This document shows positions 1-11,815 of a stretch of 64,000 bases of DNA, in pieces. Below the pieces are notes generated by a model, which searched no databases, was not told where the DNA came from, and saw nothing but the letters and a program-made list of their open reading frames with translations. Numbering within the stretch: position 1 is the stretch's first letter; the number at the start of each line of letters is the position of its first letter. Source of the DNA: Mytilus galloprovincialis (Eukaryota; Mollusca; Bivalvia; Mytilida; Mytilidae). Where the stretch lies: NCBI RefSeq assembly GCF_965363235.1, contig NC_134849.1, positions 67,041,122-67,105,121 on the forward strand. Direction: 5' to 3'. The position numbers and the translations under genes were made by a program.

Positions 1-97
1 TGACTTGGTACAGGCATTATTTTATGTAGAAAATGGTAAATTACTAAAGAGTATATTCAAAATACTAAATAGAAAAAAAACTATCTGATAAATATTT

Positions 98-994
98 ATC
101 AAAGGTACCAGGATAATAATTTAGTACGCCAGACGCGCGTTTCGTCTACACAAGACTCATCAGTGACGCTCAAATCAAAATATTTATAAAACCAAACAAT
201 TACAAAGTTGAAGAGCATTGAGTATCCAAAATTCCAAAAAGTTGTGCCAAATACGGTCAAGGTAATCTATACCTGGGATAAGAAAATCCTTGTTTTTTTC
301 GAAAATTCAAAGTTTTGTTAACAGGAAATTTATAAAAATGACCACATTATTTATATTCGTGTCAACACAGAAACATCGAAGTGCTGACTACTGGGCTGGT
401 GATACCATCGGGGACAAAAAGTTCACCAGCAGTGGCATCGACCCAGTGGTGTAAATAATTATCAAAGGTACCAGGATTATAATTTAGTACGCCAGACGTG
501 CGTTTCGTCTACATAAGACTCATCAGTGGCGCTCAAATCAAAATATTTATAAAACCAAACAAGTACAAAGTTGAAGAGCATTAAGTATCCAAAATTCCAA
601 AAGGTTGTGCCAAATACGGCTCAGGTAATCTATACTTGGGATAAGAAAATCCTTATTTTTTCGAAAATACAAAGTTTTGTTAACAGGAAATTTATAAAAA
701 TGACCACATTATTTATATTCATGTCAACACAGATACATCGAAGTGCTGACTACTGGGCTGGTACTACCCTCGGGGACAAAAAGTTCACCAGCAGTGGCAT
801 CGACCCAGTGGTGTAAATAATTATCAAAGGTACCAGGATTATTATTTAGTACGCCAGACGCGCGTTTCGTCTACATAAGACTCATCAGTGACGCTCAAAT
901 CAAAATATTTATAAAACCAAACAAGTACAAAGTTGAAGAGTATTGAGTATCCAAAATTCCAAAAAGTTGTGCCAAATACGGCTAAAGTAATCTA
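98..994 (+). repeat. 363-bp tandem repeat, left arm (about 2.5 units)
   Basis: Units start at 98, 461 and 823 with the same opening (ATCAAAGGTACCAGGAT). The period is 362-363 bp and the third unit stops near 994. The short open frame at 571-816 lies within a unit and is not protein-like. Diverged relatives occur at 13085-13870 in the opposite orientation, so this is a dispersed as well as a tandem family. Confidence 0.85.
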
Positions 995-1039
995 TAAAAG
1001 ATAGTAATAGTTTAGAAGGGCTAGTGACATGAGAAGAAA

Positions 1040-1975
1040 TTACAGACGCAGTGTTTAAAATGAAGCACCAGGTTTAGATGAACTAAATGTAGAATTCTAT
1101 AGAAAAGTTTGGCTCCAAATTCAAAAGATACTAACCAAAGTATATAATGAGACATATCACAAGAAAAGTTTGACAAATTCGCAAAAAAAGGGGGCAATTT
1201 CATTGATTTTTAAAAAGAATGATTCAAAATCTCTGGACAACTATAGGCTAATAACTTTATTTAATGTAGATGTTAAAATTCTTGCTTATACACTTGCACA
1301 AAGACTAAAAAAACGTTCTACCCAATATTGGTAATGCCGACCAGAAGGCTATGTAAAAAATATATACATTGGTTTTAATATAAGACAAATACAAGATGTC
1401 ATTGACTATGCTGAAAACTTAAATGTAGAAGGAGCAATTTTATTTCTAGATTTCTCAAAAGCTTTTTAAACAAATTTGGATTTTAAAAAGATTTAATACA
1501 CTGGGCTGAGACTATATACAATGGTATTTCAGGGTGCATTGTAAATAATGGGTGGATATCAAACCCCTTTCAGATCTGTCGTGGAATTCGACAAGGATGT
1601 ACGTTGTCCGCTTTGATTTTTGTACTAGCAGTGGAGGAACTAGCATGCAGAATTAGATCTGAGAAAAATATCAAAGGGTTCCAAATTAAATTAAAAGGAA
1701 AAGACTGTAGTATTAAAATATGTCAATTGGCTGACGACACAACCTTATTTTTAAAATCCAAAAAGGAAATATCTTTAGTCATGAACTTAATAGAAACATT
1801 TGGCTCAATCTTAGAATTAATAGAACAAAAACTGAAGGAATATGGCTAGGCAGACTTTAACATACTAACGATAAATTCGAAAGAATCAATTGGACGAAAG
1901 AACTTTGGCTATAATAAAGAAAACTGTGAAAAACTTAATTGTCAAAAACAAGCTGATAAAATTGAAAAAAACTAA
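1040..1975 (+). pseudogene. Degenerate LINE reverse-transcriptase fragment (left arm)
   Basis: Conceptual translation shows the ordered hallmarks of a non-LTR reverse transcriptase: a 'DNYRLITLFNVDVKILAY' block near 1238-1292, 'FLDFSKAF' near 1447-1470, 'GIRQGC' near 1586, and an active-site box in which the usual YADD reads LADD near 1731. The blocks lie in more than one frame and are separated by stops, so no intact protein exists. The block order suits an L1/Tx1-like clade, but the clade is inference. No endonuclease domain or 5' end is present. Confidence 0.8.
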
Positions 1976-2432
1976 AAACATGTGTTCAAACAGAAAGCTA
2001 AGTATGCTAGGAACTATTTTGACAGTTAAGTTGACAGTAATATTTGTTTAATACTTTTTGTAAACTTTTGTAAAATAAATCTTGTTAAATTTTATTTTTG
2101 ATTTGTATATTTTGTTGGCTACAATTTTAAGGCGATTTCAGGCCGTAACAATTGATAATCATTTTCGTGATTTCCAGTCTGCAGAAGATTTCAAAATAAA
2201 CACACGAGTTTCATTTGATGCGGTCCATTCGGGATTATAATTATATCCTGATTAAAAAATGTTAGGTTATTCTACAGGAAATTGTTCTTAATATTTCATT
2301 CAATTTTATTAAAATTGTTGAGAAAATATTCACTTTTTTGCGATAGAAATGTCATAACAAATTAAATAGAAACAAAATATAGCAAACCGTATATAAGTCA
2401 GATAATGCATATTTTAAAGTTTTTCTTTTCGT

Positions 2433-2535
2433 AGAACACACCTAGGGGTGTCAGGATTGCCCAACGAAAGACCTCACTACGGTTGGTCTTTCATTTGATC
2501 AATCCTGACACCCCTAGATCACCTTCGGTGTGTTC
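2433..2535. repeat. Short hairpin inside left arm
   Basis: GAACACAC / CTAGGGGTGTCAGGATTG pairs with CAATCCTGACACCCCTAG / GTGTGTTC about 60 bases on. The right half has about ten extra bases (ATCACCTTCG). A possible small fold-back element. Confidence 0.7.
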
Positions 2536-2572
2536 TTCGATAAAATGGGAAAGGTCAAACATAACTTGTATG

Positions 2573-2942
2573 CATACGAATTTTGTTTACATGCACATTC
2601 GTTGTAGAAGGGTCTAAAAACAGCACAAACAACATTTTCCAAAAGACCAAAAAAGTGAAAAAGTATATTTTAACAAAACGCATTAACGATTAACAGGTCG
2701 AACAACTGATGTTTTTTTAATATATTCCTTGATTTTAATGTGGTCTGGTTTACAGTTTATATTTTAAAATTGATCTTTTGAATTATTAAATTTGCCAAAC
2801 CTCAAACTCTCTGTTTATTTCTATTCAGTTTCATTCCAGAAAGGCTTCCAAAAGTTTCAATGAAATTGAGGGCTATATTTATATATTTGCGTATTTTTAC
2901 ACACATTTACAATTCACTATTTTGAGGTACACTTTTGATATT
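2573..2942. other. Palindrome spacer, nothing recognised
   Basis: This 370-base AT-rich spacer separates the arms and is not itself inverted. No gene or repeat recognised. Confidence 0.6.
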
Positions 2943-2979
2943 CATACAAGTTATGTTTGACCTTTCCCATTTTATCGAA

Positions 2980-3082
2980 GAACACACCGAAGGTGATCTA
3001 GGGGTGTCAGGATTGATCAAATGAAAGACCAACCGTAGTGAGGTCTTTCGTTGGGCAATCCTGACACCCCTAGGTGTGTTCT
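2980..3082. repeat. Short hairpin inside right arm
   Basis: Mirror copy of the 2433-2535 hairpin. Confidence 0.7.
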
Positions 3083-3539
3083 ACGAAAAGAAAAACTTTA
3101 AAATATGCATTATCTGACTTATATACGGTTTGCTATATTTTGTTTCTATTTAATTTGTTATGACATTTCTATCGCAAAAAAGTGAATATTTTCTCAACAA
3201 TTTTAATAAAATTGAATGAAATATTAAGAACAATTTCCTGTAGAATAACCTAACATTTTTTAATCAGGATATAATTATAATCCCGAATGGACCGCATCAA
3301 ATGAAACTCGTGTGTTTATTTTGAAATCTTCTGCAGACTGGAAATCACGAAAATGATTATCAATTGTTACGGCCTGAAATCGCCTTAAAATTGTAGCCAA
3401 CAAAATATACAAATCAAAAATAAAATTTAACAAGATTTATTTTACAAAAGTTTACAAAAAGTATTAAACAAATATTACTGTCAACTTAACTGTCAAAATA
3501 GTTCCTAGCATACTTAGCTTTCTGTTTGAACACATGTTT

Positions 3540-4475
3540 TTAGTTTTTTTCAATTTTATCAGCTTGTTTTTGACAATTAAGTTTTTCACAGTTTTCTTTA
3601 TTATAGCCAAAGTTCTTTCGTCCAATTGATTCTTTCGAATTTATCGTTAGTATGTTAAAGTCTGCCTAGCCATATTCCTTCAGTTTTTGTTCTATTAATT
3701 CTAAGATTGAGCCAAATGTTTCTATTAAGTTCATGACTAAAGATATTTCCTTTTTGGATTTTAAAAATAAGGTTGTGTCGTCAGCCAATTGACATATTTT
3801 AATACTACAGTCTTTTCCTTTTAATTTAATTTGGAACCCTTTGATATTTTTCTCAGATCTAATTCTGCATGCTAGTTCCTCCACTGCTAGTACAAAAATC
3901 AAAGCGGACAACGTACATCCTTGTCGAATTCCACGACAGATCTGAAAGGGGTTTGATATCCACCCATTATTTACAATGCACCCTGAAATACCATTGTATA
4001 TAGTCTCAGCCCAGTGTATTAAATCTTTTTAAAATCCAAATTTGTTTAAAAAGCTTTTGAGAAATCTAGAAATAAAATTGCTCCTTCTACATTTAAGTTT
4101 TCAGCATAGTCAATGACATCTTGTATTTGTCTTATATTAAAACCAATGTATATATTTTTTACATAGCCTTCTGGTCGGCATTACCAATATTGGGTAGAAC
4201 GTTTTTTTAGTCTTTGTGCAAGTGTATAAGCAAGAATTTTAACATCTACATTAAATAAAGTTATTAGCCTATAGTTGTCCAGAGATTTTGAATCATTCTT
4301 TTTAAAAATCAATGAAATTGCCCCCTTTTTTTGCGAATTTGTCAAACTTTTCTTGTGATATGTCTCATTATATACTTTGGTTAGTATCTTTTGAATTTGG
4401 AGCCAAACTTTTCTATAGAATTCTACATTTAGTTCATCTAAACCTGGTGCTTCATTTTAAACACTGCGTCTGTAA
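3540..4475 (-). pseudogene. Degenerate LINE reverse-transcriptase fragment (right arm)
   Basis: Mirror of 1040-1975 with the same stops and the same LADD box (open frame 3911 to 3666). It shares the lesions of the left copy, so the element was already dead when the arms were duplicated. Confidence 0.8.
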
Positions 4476-4520
4476 TTTCTCCTCATGTCACTAGCCCTTC
4501 TAAACTATTACTATCTTTTA

Positions 4521-5417
4521 TAGATTACTTTAGCCGTATTTGGCACAACTTTTTGGAATTTTGGATACTCAATACTCTTCAACTTTGTACTTGTTTGGTT
4601 TTATAAATATTTTGATTTGAGCGTCACTGATGAGTCTTATGTAGACGAAACGCGCGTCTGGCGTACTAAATAATAATCCTGGTACCTTTGATAATTATTT
4701 ACACCACTGGGTCGATGCCACTGCTGGTGAACTTTTTGTCCCCGAGGGTATCACCAGCCCAGTAGTCAGCACTTCGATGTATCTGTGTTGACATGAATAT
4801 AAATAATGTGGTCATTTTTATAAATTTCCTGTTAACAAAACTTTGAATTTTCGAAAAAATAAGGATTTTCTTATCCCAAGTATAGATTACCTGAGCCGTA
4901 TTTGGCACAACCTTTTGGAATTTTGGATACTTAATGCTCTTCAACTTTGTACTTGTTTGGTTTTATAAATATTTTGATTTGAGCGCCACTGATGAGTCTT
5001 ATGTAGACGAAACGCACGTCTGGCGTACTAAATTATAATCCTGGTACCTTTGATAATTATTTACACCACTGGGTCAATGCCACTGCTGGTGAACTTTTTG
5101 TCCCCGATGGTATCACCAGCCCAGTAGTCAGCACTTCGATGTTTCTGTGTTGACACGAATATAAATAATGTGGTCATTTTTATAAATTTCCTGTTAACAA
5201 AACTTTGAATTTTCGAAAAAAACAAGGATTTTCTTATCCCAGGTATAGATTACCTTGACCGTATTTGGCACAACTTTTTGGAATTTTGGATACTCAATGC
5301 TCTTCAACTTTGTAATTGTTTGGTTTTATAAATATTTTGATTTGAGCGTCACTGATGAGTCTTGTGTAGACGAAACGCGCGTCTGGCGTACTAAATTATT
5401 ATCCTGGTACCTTTGAT
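4521..5417 (-). repeat. 363-bp tandem repeat, right arm (mirror copy)
   Basis: Reverse-complement counterpart of 98-994. It differs by a few substitutions, for example one in the 'cactgggtcaatgcc' stretch near 5075. Confidence 0.85.
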
Positions 5418-5480
5418 AAATATTTATCAGATAGTGTTTTTTCTATTTAGTATTTTGAATATACTCTTTAGTAATTTACC

Positions 5481-5640
5481 ATTTTCTACATAAAATAATG
5501 CCTGTACCAAGTCAGGAATATGACAGTCGTTATCATTTCGTTTGATGTGTTCGAGTTTTAGATTTAATTTGCCATTTGATTAGGGACTTTCCGTTATGAA
5601 TTTTCCTCGGATATCAGTATTTTGCTGATTTAAATTATTG
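5481..5640 (+). repeat. Dispersed mussel-type retroelement tail (family E)
   Basis: 'GCCTGTACCAAGTCAGGAAT' followed by 'GACTTTCCGTTATGAATTTTCC' type sequence. A related copy lies in reverse at 17635-17930 ('CTTGACTTGGTACAGACA'). The outer edge of the right palindrome arm (5514) falls inside this repeat. Family membership is from recognition plus the in-window copy. Confidence 0.55.
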
Positions 5641-5934
5641 CTTATGTATTGTGTACGTTCATTCGTGAATAATTGTGTCGTTCGGTCATGCGTTGAACAT
5701 TTTTCTTTATTTGAATTCTTCCGACTCGTTATTTTACAATTAATGGAGTCCTAACAATGATCAATGGCTAACTTATATTTCATAAAGACTCTCTTAGATA
5801 GTTGTTCTAGTGGCAATCCCACCTCATTTTTTTCTGTTTATATTATTACACTTTCAAATAATTAGAGGCTAATACGTTACAGCGATAGTTGAATCATTTC
5901 TGAAAAATGTGTATAGCTATAACATTACCAAACA

Positions 5935-6080
5935 GATGGATGCCATAAGAGCCGGCTCTGTTAATCCGGCGCACCTGACATTGATCCCGGTTTTTGTTGG
6001 GTTATATTCCTCAGTTATTAGTTTCCTAGGTTGTGTTTGGTGAGTTTTTTTGTTTTTTTTTTTTGGGGGGGGGGGGGCAG
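5935..6080 (+). repeat. Diverged family D tail and poly-T/poly-G tract
   Basis: The order of short blocks (GGCGCACCTGA, GTTTTTGTTGGG, TTAGTTTCCTAGGTTGTGT) parallels the better copy at 10540-10620. It runs into a T-tract followed by a G-tract at about 6050-6078. Confidence 0.45.
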
Positions 6081-7556
6081 ATTTGAAATAATAACAATAA
6101 CTGAAGTAGACTCATAGCAATTTTCCTGCAGACTAAATTTTCCATGAGAAAGAATTGGTTCGGTTCATTTTTCCCATCATCCAATGTATACAAACATCAT
6201 AAACTTAGTCTTCTGTGCACGATTTTATCATTTTTTTCGCATCAATTTCGTATAATCGTCAATTTTTTTTTAATCGGTCAGTGTTATTGTGAAAATATGG
6301 CAGGTGATTAAAGTTCGTGTTTTCAAGCCGAAGTTTAACGATTGTCACCTGTTTGTCAACAAACAACAAAAAGCATGGATATTGAGCACGTGTTTAACAC
6401 GTACAATCAGATAGCAGTTTATTTTAAGGACATCCATGCGTAATGCGATTACCGGATTGTTACGAGATGGGTCACACTTACGTCACTTTGCAAACGGAAA
6501 TATGTCGGGAAATTGCTTCCTGGAAGGTCCCTAAAGCAATTAAAATAAAGTAAACTTCTTCTAAATATGAACAAATTAAAGAATTTTCTTCAGAAAAAAG
6601 TATCTGTTTATAATGAAAACTATCAATTGAGTTATAAAAAACATATGCATTATTTTTTTCTAATTTGAGGTTTCTTTTGACTTTAAGAATACAGACATGA
6701 AACACCCCTGGGTGTTGAAACAGTAACAGATTGCGATGTACTCATATTGGTGAAAATGCTAAAAGTTTAAATGCGGACAACTGCAGTTCTCCTCTGCACT
6801 TATGTAGAAAAGAACTAAACGGAATAAAATGAATTAAAACTTACGATAACCAAAATGTAGCTGCATTCGCTCTTTTCCATTTACTTCTTTATAATGATTT
6901 GTAAAGAACATAATTATGAGTAAGTAATAGAAAGAGAAAAAAAAACAATCGGACGATGCTGACGAATTAGGGTTTAACGTCCTGTGACAAATATCATGTG
7001 CATATGAGAACGACAACAAGTTATACGAACCCTGTGTTGTATTAGAAAGACAATTTCAGTCGGATTTGAGTACGTGCTACTTTGAACAGACACAACAAAT
7101 TAAGGCTGATTGGAAACGTTAATAATAAATTCATGCATCTTCCAGCGGCCAATTCATATCACGATATATTGAAGTGACACACCCTTTAATAAAATGCAAA
7201 GAAAGTCAAAATAAAAATGCTCTTACTAGAAGGATACTGTTGCACCGTATTGTCAAATTGTTTTTACTCAATAACATCTCATTCTTAACTTATGAGAAAA
7301 AGCGGTTGAAAAACGGATTGATGTTGGATGCGTAGATGTAAGGTTGAAATTTGTATAGTTTATACACCGATAAATTCCTTCGTTTTTATGTATTGTTTGT
7401 GAGTGCATTAGTCCAGTTTATATACCTACACATGTATATCCGTTAAAAACGCGTTTAATCCTATAACATTTACAGGATAAATGTCATATACGAATTTTAT
7501 ATTCAGTTACGTAGTGAATTATTTTCTATTAAGATGTGTGCAAAATCTGCACTAGA
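6081..7556. other. No gene recognised
   Basis: AT-rich DNA with only short spurious open frames, of 75 and 61 codons on the minus strand. No domain, splice pattern or clear repeat seen. Confidence 0.6.
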
Positions 7557-7560
7557 TTAA

Positions 7561-9273
7561 GGTAGCACAATACAAAAACAACTAAATTTTATCAAAATTT
7601 CATTTTCAGCTGTTTTTGTTACTTTTTAATATTCCAAAACCACAGAAGAAAAATTTATTTACATATATTGCACTGTTAATGAGTGTTGATGATAATTAGT
7701 TTTATAAACAAATGCACGTGTCTGACTGATACAAGATAGAAACATGTGGGCAGTACTTTGTGGTTTATCAATAGAATCATTTGACAGCTTTATGACCACT
7801 GACCATCAATAAAAATAACAGTTATGAAAAAGAGGTGGATTAGGGATTTATGGAAAAAAGAAGTTATTGAATTCCAAATAAAAATACATTTCTTTATTGG
7901 AGCTGCCAGGAGAAAAAAAAACAAACTATTACATGTATTAGGAGATATAGAGGGAATCAAAATATAAATGTACAGATATTAAACAAATATAATTGTACAA
8001 CAATTAATGTTTCTGATGTTTATACTAGAATATCTTAAGGAGAATATTGAAATATGATATAAAAAAGAAGATGTGGTATGATTGCCAATGAGACAACTCT
8101 CCACAAAAGACCAAAACGACACAGACAAATAACAACTATAGGTCACCGTACGAATTCTTTTTGAAAGAAAATACAAATTGAATATTTCATTATGAAACTG
8201 CAAAAAAAATGAAAAAAAAATGTACTTAGTTTGTGTAAAACACCTTATTGTCATTGTATACAATTACAATTTTAGAAATCCCCCATATGGATCATCTAGA
8301 CTGACCAACTGATCATTTTGTGTACAAAGCATAACTTACTTTTTGTAACAATGCAAAAATCAAAACATATTTTTTATGTACTAAATGAATAAAAGCCATA
8401 TTGAAGAAAGTAAATGCAATGTGTACTTAAACTTCTGAGATCATTTATAGTAAAGGTTTATCATGGTGGGTGGAGTTTTGACCATATCTGTAGCAACTGA
8501 CTTCCAGCAAGGTCACTAATGATATAAAATCTCCCGCCAGATCTGATTTTTGTTGCATAGGGTGTGCATTTCTTTATATATTTAGAATTGCTGAAATGGA
8601 ATCCTTTCTTACTGGTAAAAACATAATTGATTTATGATTAAAGGCTAATCCTGAAGTATCCCCATGGTACATGTGTGAATTATATTGAAGTTAATGGGGT
8701 ACAAGTGGGAAAATTCTTTTTTAATCAATTGTGACACATTCATTTTTGTCATGAAAATGTAGTTTTAAATGAAATTAGCTCCTCAATAGGTGTCCCTATA
8801 TGCCTGATTTTCACACATGTTGTTCCTTGACCAGTTATCTTCAAAACCGTGTCTCAGATTTCCAAAAACATCAATAGAACACATTTAATACCTAATTGAA
8901 TTAAGTGATCTCTTATGAATTGAGGTTGCAAACTTCATTGGCGGTTTATGAGAGAATGAAATACAATAGGAAAAATCTGAGACACTGTTTTGGAGGTCAA
9001 ACTGTGCTGCACAAGAATCTATAAAATATTTTGGGATGCTATACATAACAAAGAGGCTAATATCATTCAAGTGTGGACATCACAATATAGCAACTAATTA
9101 CATAATAATTAATTATTGTAATAATTATGTCATAATAAATTATCACCTTTGAAAGATTAATCTTTGTACTTTGTTTTGGTACCTCATTTATAAAATTCAA
9201 AGTTGAAATGAAGAAATTACATCAGTTTATAGTTGTCTGATTGGGGGTAAAAAAATCTTTGTATTGTGCTACC
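7561..9273. mobile_element. TTAA-flanked non-autonomous DNA transposon, 1.7 kb
   Basis: Both ends abut TTAA (7557-7560 and 9274-9277), the target duplication typical of piggyBac-type elements. The left end GGTAGCACAATACAAA is the inverse of the right end TTTGTATTGTGCTACC. An internal inverted repeat around 8835-8995 includes ATCTGAGACAC. No transposase frame is visible. It carries a later family A fragment at 8064-8152. Confidence 0.7.
8064..8152 (-). repeat. Family A retroposon tail fragment
   Basis: Opens with AGAAGATGTGGTATGATTGC and ends GGTCACCGTACG. Other copies lie at 22257-22500, 29444-29770 and 46063-46245. The sense direction, in which the conserved 3' end reads GTCTCATTGGCAATCATACC, is the minus strand here. 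It is nested in the 7561-9273 element. Confidence 0.75.
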
Positions 9274-9289
9274 TTAATTTGATAGTTTG

Positions 9290-9480
9290 ATATACACTGA
9301 TATACAGACTAGTCAAGACAGGTCGAGCCTTGGTCAAGACCATTTCAGACTAAATAAGTAAAGTCGAGACCTCGTCGAGTACCCTTAAGTACAGTTAAGT
9401 CCAGTCGAGACAATGTCGAGACTAGTCGAGTAAAATGTGTGCTCGATTTTACTGGTCGAGCACAAAAACTGGTCAATTCA
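9290..9480. repeat. GTCGAG-rich simple region
   Basis: Many near-copies of GTCGAGAC / GTCAAGAC and their complement lie within about 190 bases. The spacing is irregular. A possible decayed DNA-element end, not assigned. Confidence 0.45.
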
Positions 9481-10424
9481 GACTCTGAGCAGTTTGTAGT
9501 GAAATATTCTCACAGATATTTACACAGTGTGGTGGGGTGCTTTTATGTTTAAAATCGTTATATACAGGTTAGGCTGTGATTTTTAAAAAAAACAGATGTT
9601 GATATCTTTTTATAATATTTACAAAAAAACGGTGCGGGAAATGGACATGATTACATTTCCGGATGCCGGAAGCGGGAATATGAAAAAAATTAAAAAAGTC
9701 TGTTTTGAAAAAAATAGGTGTGGGCTGGTCCGTCGAACAAGGAATCAAATTGGTGTGGCCTAATATGTAAATCCGTCACAAAATCATGAGGATTTCAGCG
9801 TCATGGAATAAATGGTCTTGTAAAGTGATCTTGATTTCGTGTTACGCTCGTAAATGCTTAAGTTGATGCAAAGAGTTCTTACTAAAGGACAAAATAAAAT
9901 AAGATATTTTCGAGTTACCCGAATTGATAAGTTTATGATAAGGGGTTGCAAAGAAATCACTTAAATCCGTAAGAAACTGAAATGTCTTAAGGGCTGTCAA
10001 TCATTCTAAGATTGATATAAGATTGCTTCTTGTTACACTCTTAGTCTCTAAGACAGTATTAAGATGATCTTAAGTGCAAAGAGAGCTTCTTGTTACCGGC
10101 CCCTGGGTGAGATTATGAAGAAAGTTATTTAAACATAACAATAAATCAACTATGTATTTCACTAATAATGCATGCATATATATAACATTTTAATGTTGCC
10201 TAAGAAACTTACCGAATTATGATACTTCTCCTGTTTGACGTTTTAAACATATATGAAAGGTCACATTGAATCAAACAAAATATTACTAATCAGTTTGCTT
10301 AATACCTGTGCGCAACACAGGACAGTCTGACATTATATAGGTCTCAATGTATACATTTTTTTGTACTTTGAACTTTGAAATGCTGATAATTTTATGCATT
10401 CGTATGTTAATCGGATATGTTCCT
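9481..10424. other. No gene recognised
   Basis: AT-rich. The stretch 9790-10095 contains related short blocks (TTCTTGTTAC, CTTAAG) that suggest an old repeat, but no boundaries could be fixed. Confidence 0.5.
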
Positions 10425-10735
10425 TACGTCGTAACTACAATCCCCTTCCCTTTCATGAATATGACCTACCGAATTAGACTATTTACCGGATTTGTAATCA
10501 CTTAAGCAACACGACGGGTGCCACATGTGGAGATCTGCTTACCCTTCCGGAGCACCTGAGATCACCCCTAGTTTTTGGTGGGGTTCGTGTTGTTTATTCT
10601 TTAGTTTTCTATGTTGTGTCGTGTGTACTATTGTTTTTCTGTTTGTCTTTTTTATTTTTAGCCATGGCGTTGTCAGTTTGTTTTAGATTTATGAGTTTGA
10701 CTGTCCCTTTGGTATCTTTCGTCCCTTTTTTAAAT
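10425..10735 (+). mobile_element. Family D retroelement 3' end
   Basis: Collinear with 11531-11815: ACAATCCCCTTCCCTTT, GGTGCCAC, CCGGAGCACCTGAGATCA, GCCATGGCGTTGTCAGTTTG and the terminal GACTGTCCCTTTGGTATCTT. It ends in T-rich sequence, so the sense strand is +. The reverse-transcriptase part is absent, consistent with 5' truncation. Confidence 0.75.
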
Positions 10736-11040
10736 TATAAATATTCAATATCATAGTAGTTTTGGACTTAATATAATACCATCCATCGAATGTTTTACAA
10801 CTGCATATTGGACCTTAAGATTATATCACATGTCATGCATGTGGACAGGTTTTTGTTTTATCAAAGTACAATTACACACAAGTCTGCTACTTTAAAAAAT
10901 AAGTGGATGTGGGAGGATTGCAAACAAAACAACTTTCCTCAGTTTCAAGGTTATAAAGTATTATCATATGCTGATTTTCCAATTTGAATCTTATTTATCT
11001 CAATGTCTATTCTATTCTGGACTTGATCTGTATATAACAA

Positions 11041-11530
11041 ATATACTTTTCGCTTTATAGATGATGTACTCTCACTAAATAATTCAAAATTTTGTGACTA
11101 TGTTGAAAGCATAAATTCCATCGAACTAGATAGATAGAATACAAAAGATAAAATTAAGTCTGCCTCATATCTTGACTTACAACTAGAAATTTACGATGAG
11201 GATCGGTTAAAAACAAAACTTCACGACAAACGAGATGATTTCAGCTTCCCAATTATGAACTTTCCATTTCTATGTAGCAATCTTCCAGTATCGCTTGCAT
11301 ACGGAGTATATATCTCCCAATTGAAACAGTATTCCCGTGATTTTATTTCCTAACATAATTTTATTGATAAAGGGTTGCTGCTCACAAGGGAGCTATTAAA
11401 CCAAGAGTTTCAGATGATGAAGTTGAAATCATCCCTTCATAAATTTTACGGACGCCAATGTTACGAAATTGGTTGACCGTTATGGAATAACCGTTTCACA
11501 GATGATATCGAATATGTTTCTTTTGTCGTA
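11041..11530 (+). pseudogene. Reverse-transcriptase C-terminal relic of family D element
   Basis: Read across stops and one frame change, translation gives blocks I recognise from a reverse transcriptase widespread in bivalves: 'SASYLDLQLEIYDEDRL', 'KLHDKRDDFSFPIMNFPF', 'CSNLPVSLAYGVYISQL', 'LKSSLHKFYGR' and 'VDRYGITVSQM'. The catalytic core lies upstream and is poorly preserved (the FIDDVL block near 11055 is broken). It sits directly before a family D 3' tail, which identifies what that tail belongs to. The relation to Penelope-like or other RT classes was not resolved. Confidence 0.75.
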
Positions 11531-11815
11531 AATACAATCCCCTTCCCTTTTCATGAATGTGACCTACCGAGTTTCTTAGTAACATGAGCAACTAGACGGG
11601 TGCCACTTATTGAACAGGATCTGCTTGCCTTCCGGAACACATGAGATCAACCCAAGTTTTTGATTTAATTTGTGTTGCTCAGTCTTTTTTTCTATTTTTT
11701 TTCTTGTGTACTACTATTTGTCTGTTTGTCTTTTTTATTTTAAGCCATAGCGTTGTCAGTTTATTTTCTATTGATGAGTTTGACTGTTCTTCTGGTATCT
11801 TTAACCCCTCTTCTA
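11531..11815 (+). mobile_element. Family D 3' tail attached to RT relic
   Basis: Continues directly from the RT relic with the same block order as 10425-10735, ending GACTGTTCTTCTGGTATCTT. Several substitutions and small indels show age. Confidence 0.75.

Larger units (their letters stand above)
1..5514. repeat. 5.5 kb near-perfect inverted duplication (palindrome)
   Basis: Arms 1-2572 and 2943-5514 are reverse complements around a 370-base spacer. Paired positions add up to 5515 along the whole length (for example 571/4944, 1021/4494, 1604/3911). Only scattered substitutions and single-base length differences separate the arms, for example around 744/4771 and 1198/4317. Each arm carries, from outside in, a retroelement fragment, about 2.5 copies of a 363-bp tandem unit, a degenerate LINE reverse transcriptase, unassigned AT-rich DNA and a short hairpin. 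The left arm begins exactly at the window edge, so the palindrome may extend further left. Recent inverted duplication is one explanation and a fold-back assembly chimera is another. Confidence 0.93.

Noticed and set aside
1604..1849. 81-codon RT frame as an active LINE gene
   Set aside because: Stops and frame changes lie on both sides, and there is no endonuclease or intact RT core. It is a relic.
1..5514. Palindrome as a viral or extrachromosomal inverted-repeat genome
   Set aside because: Contents are decayed LINE and tandem repeat DNA with no viral-type gene.
10790..10987. 65-codon frame between two family D copies as an RT part
   Set aside because: Its translation does not match RT blocks. 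The recognisable part begins near 11041.
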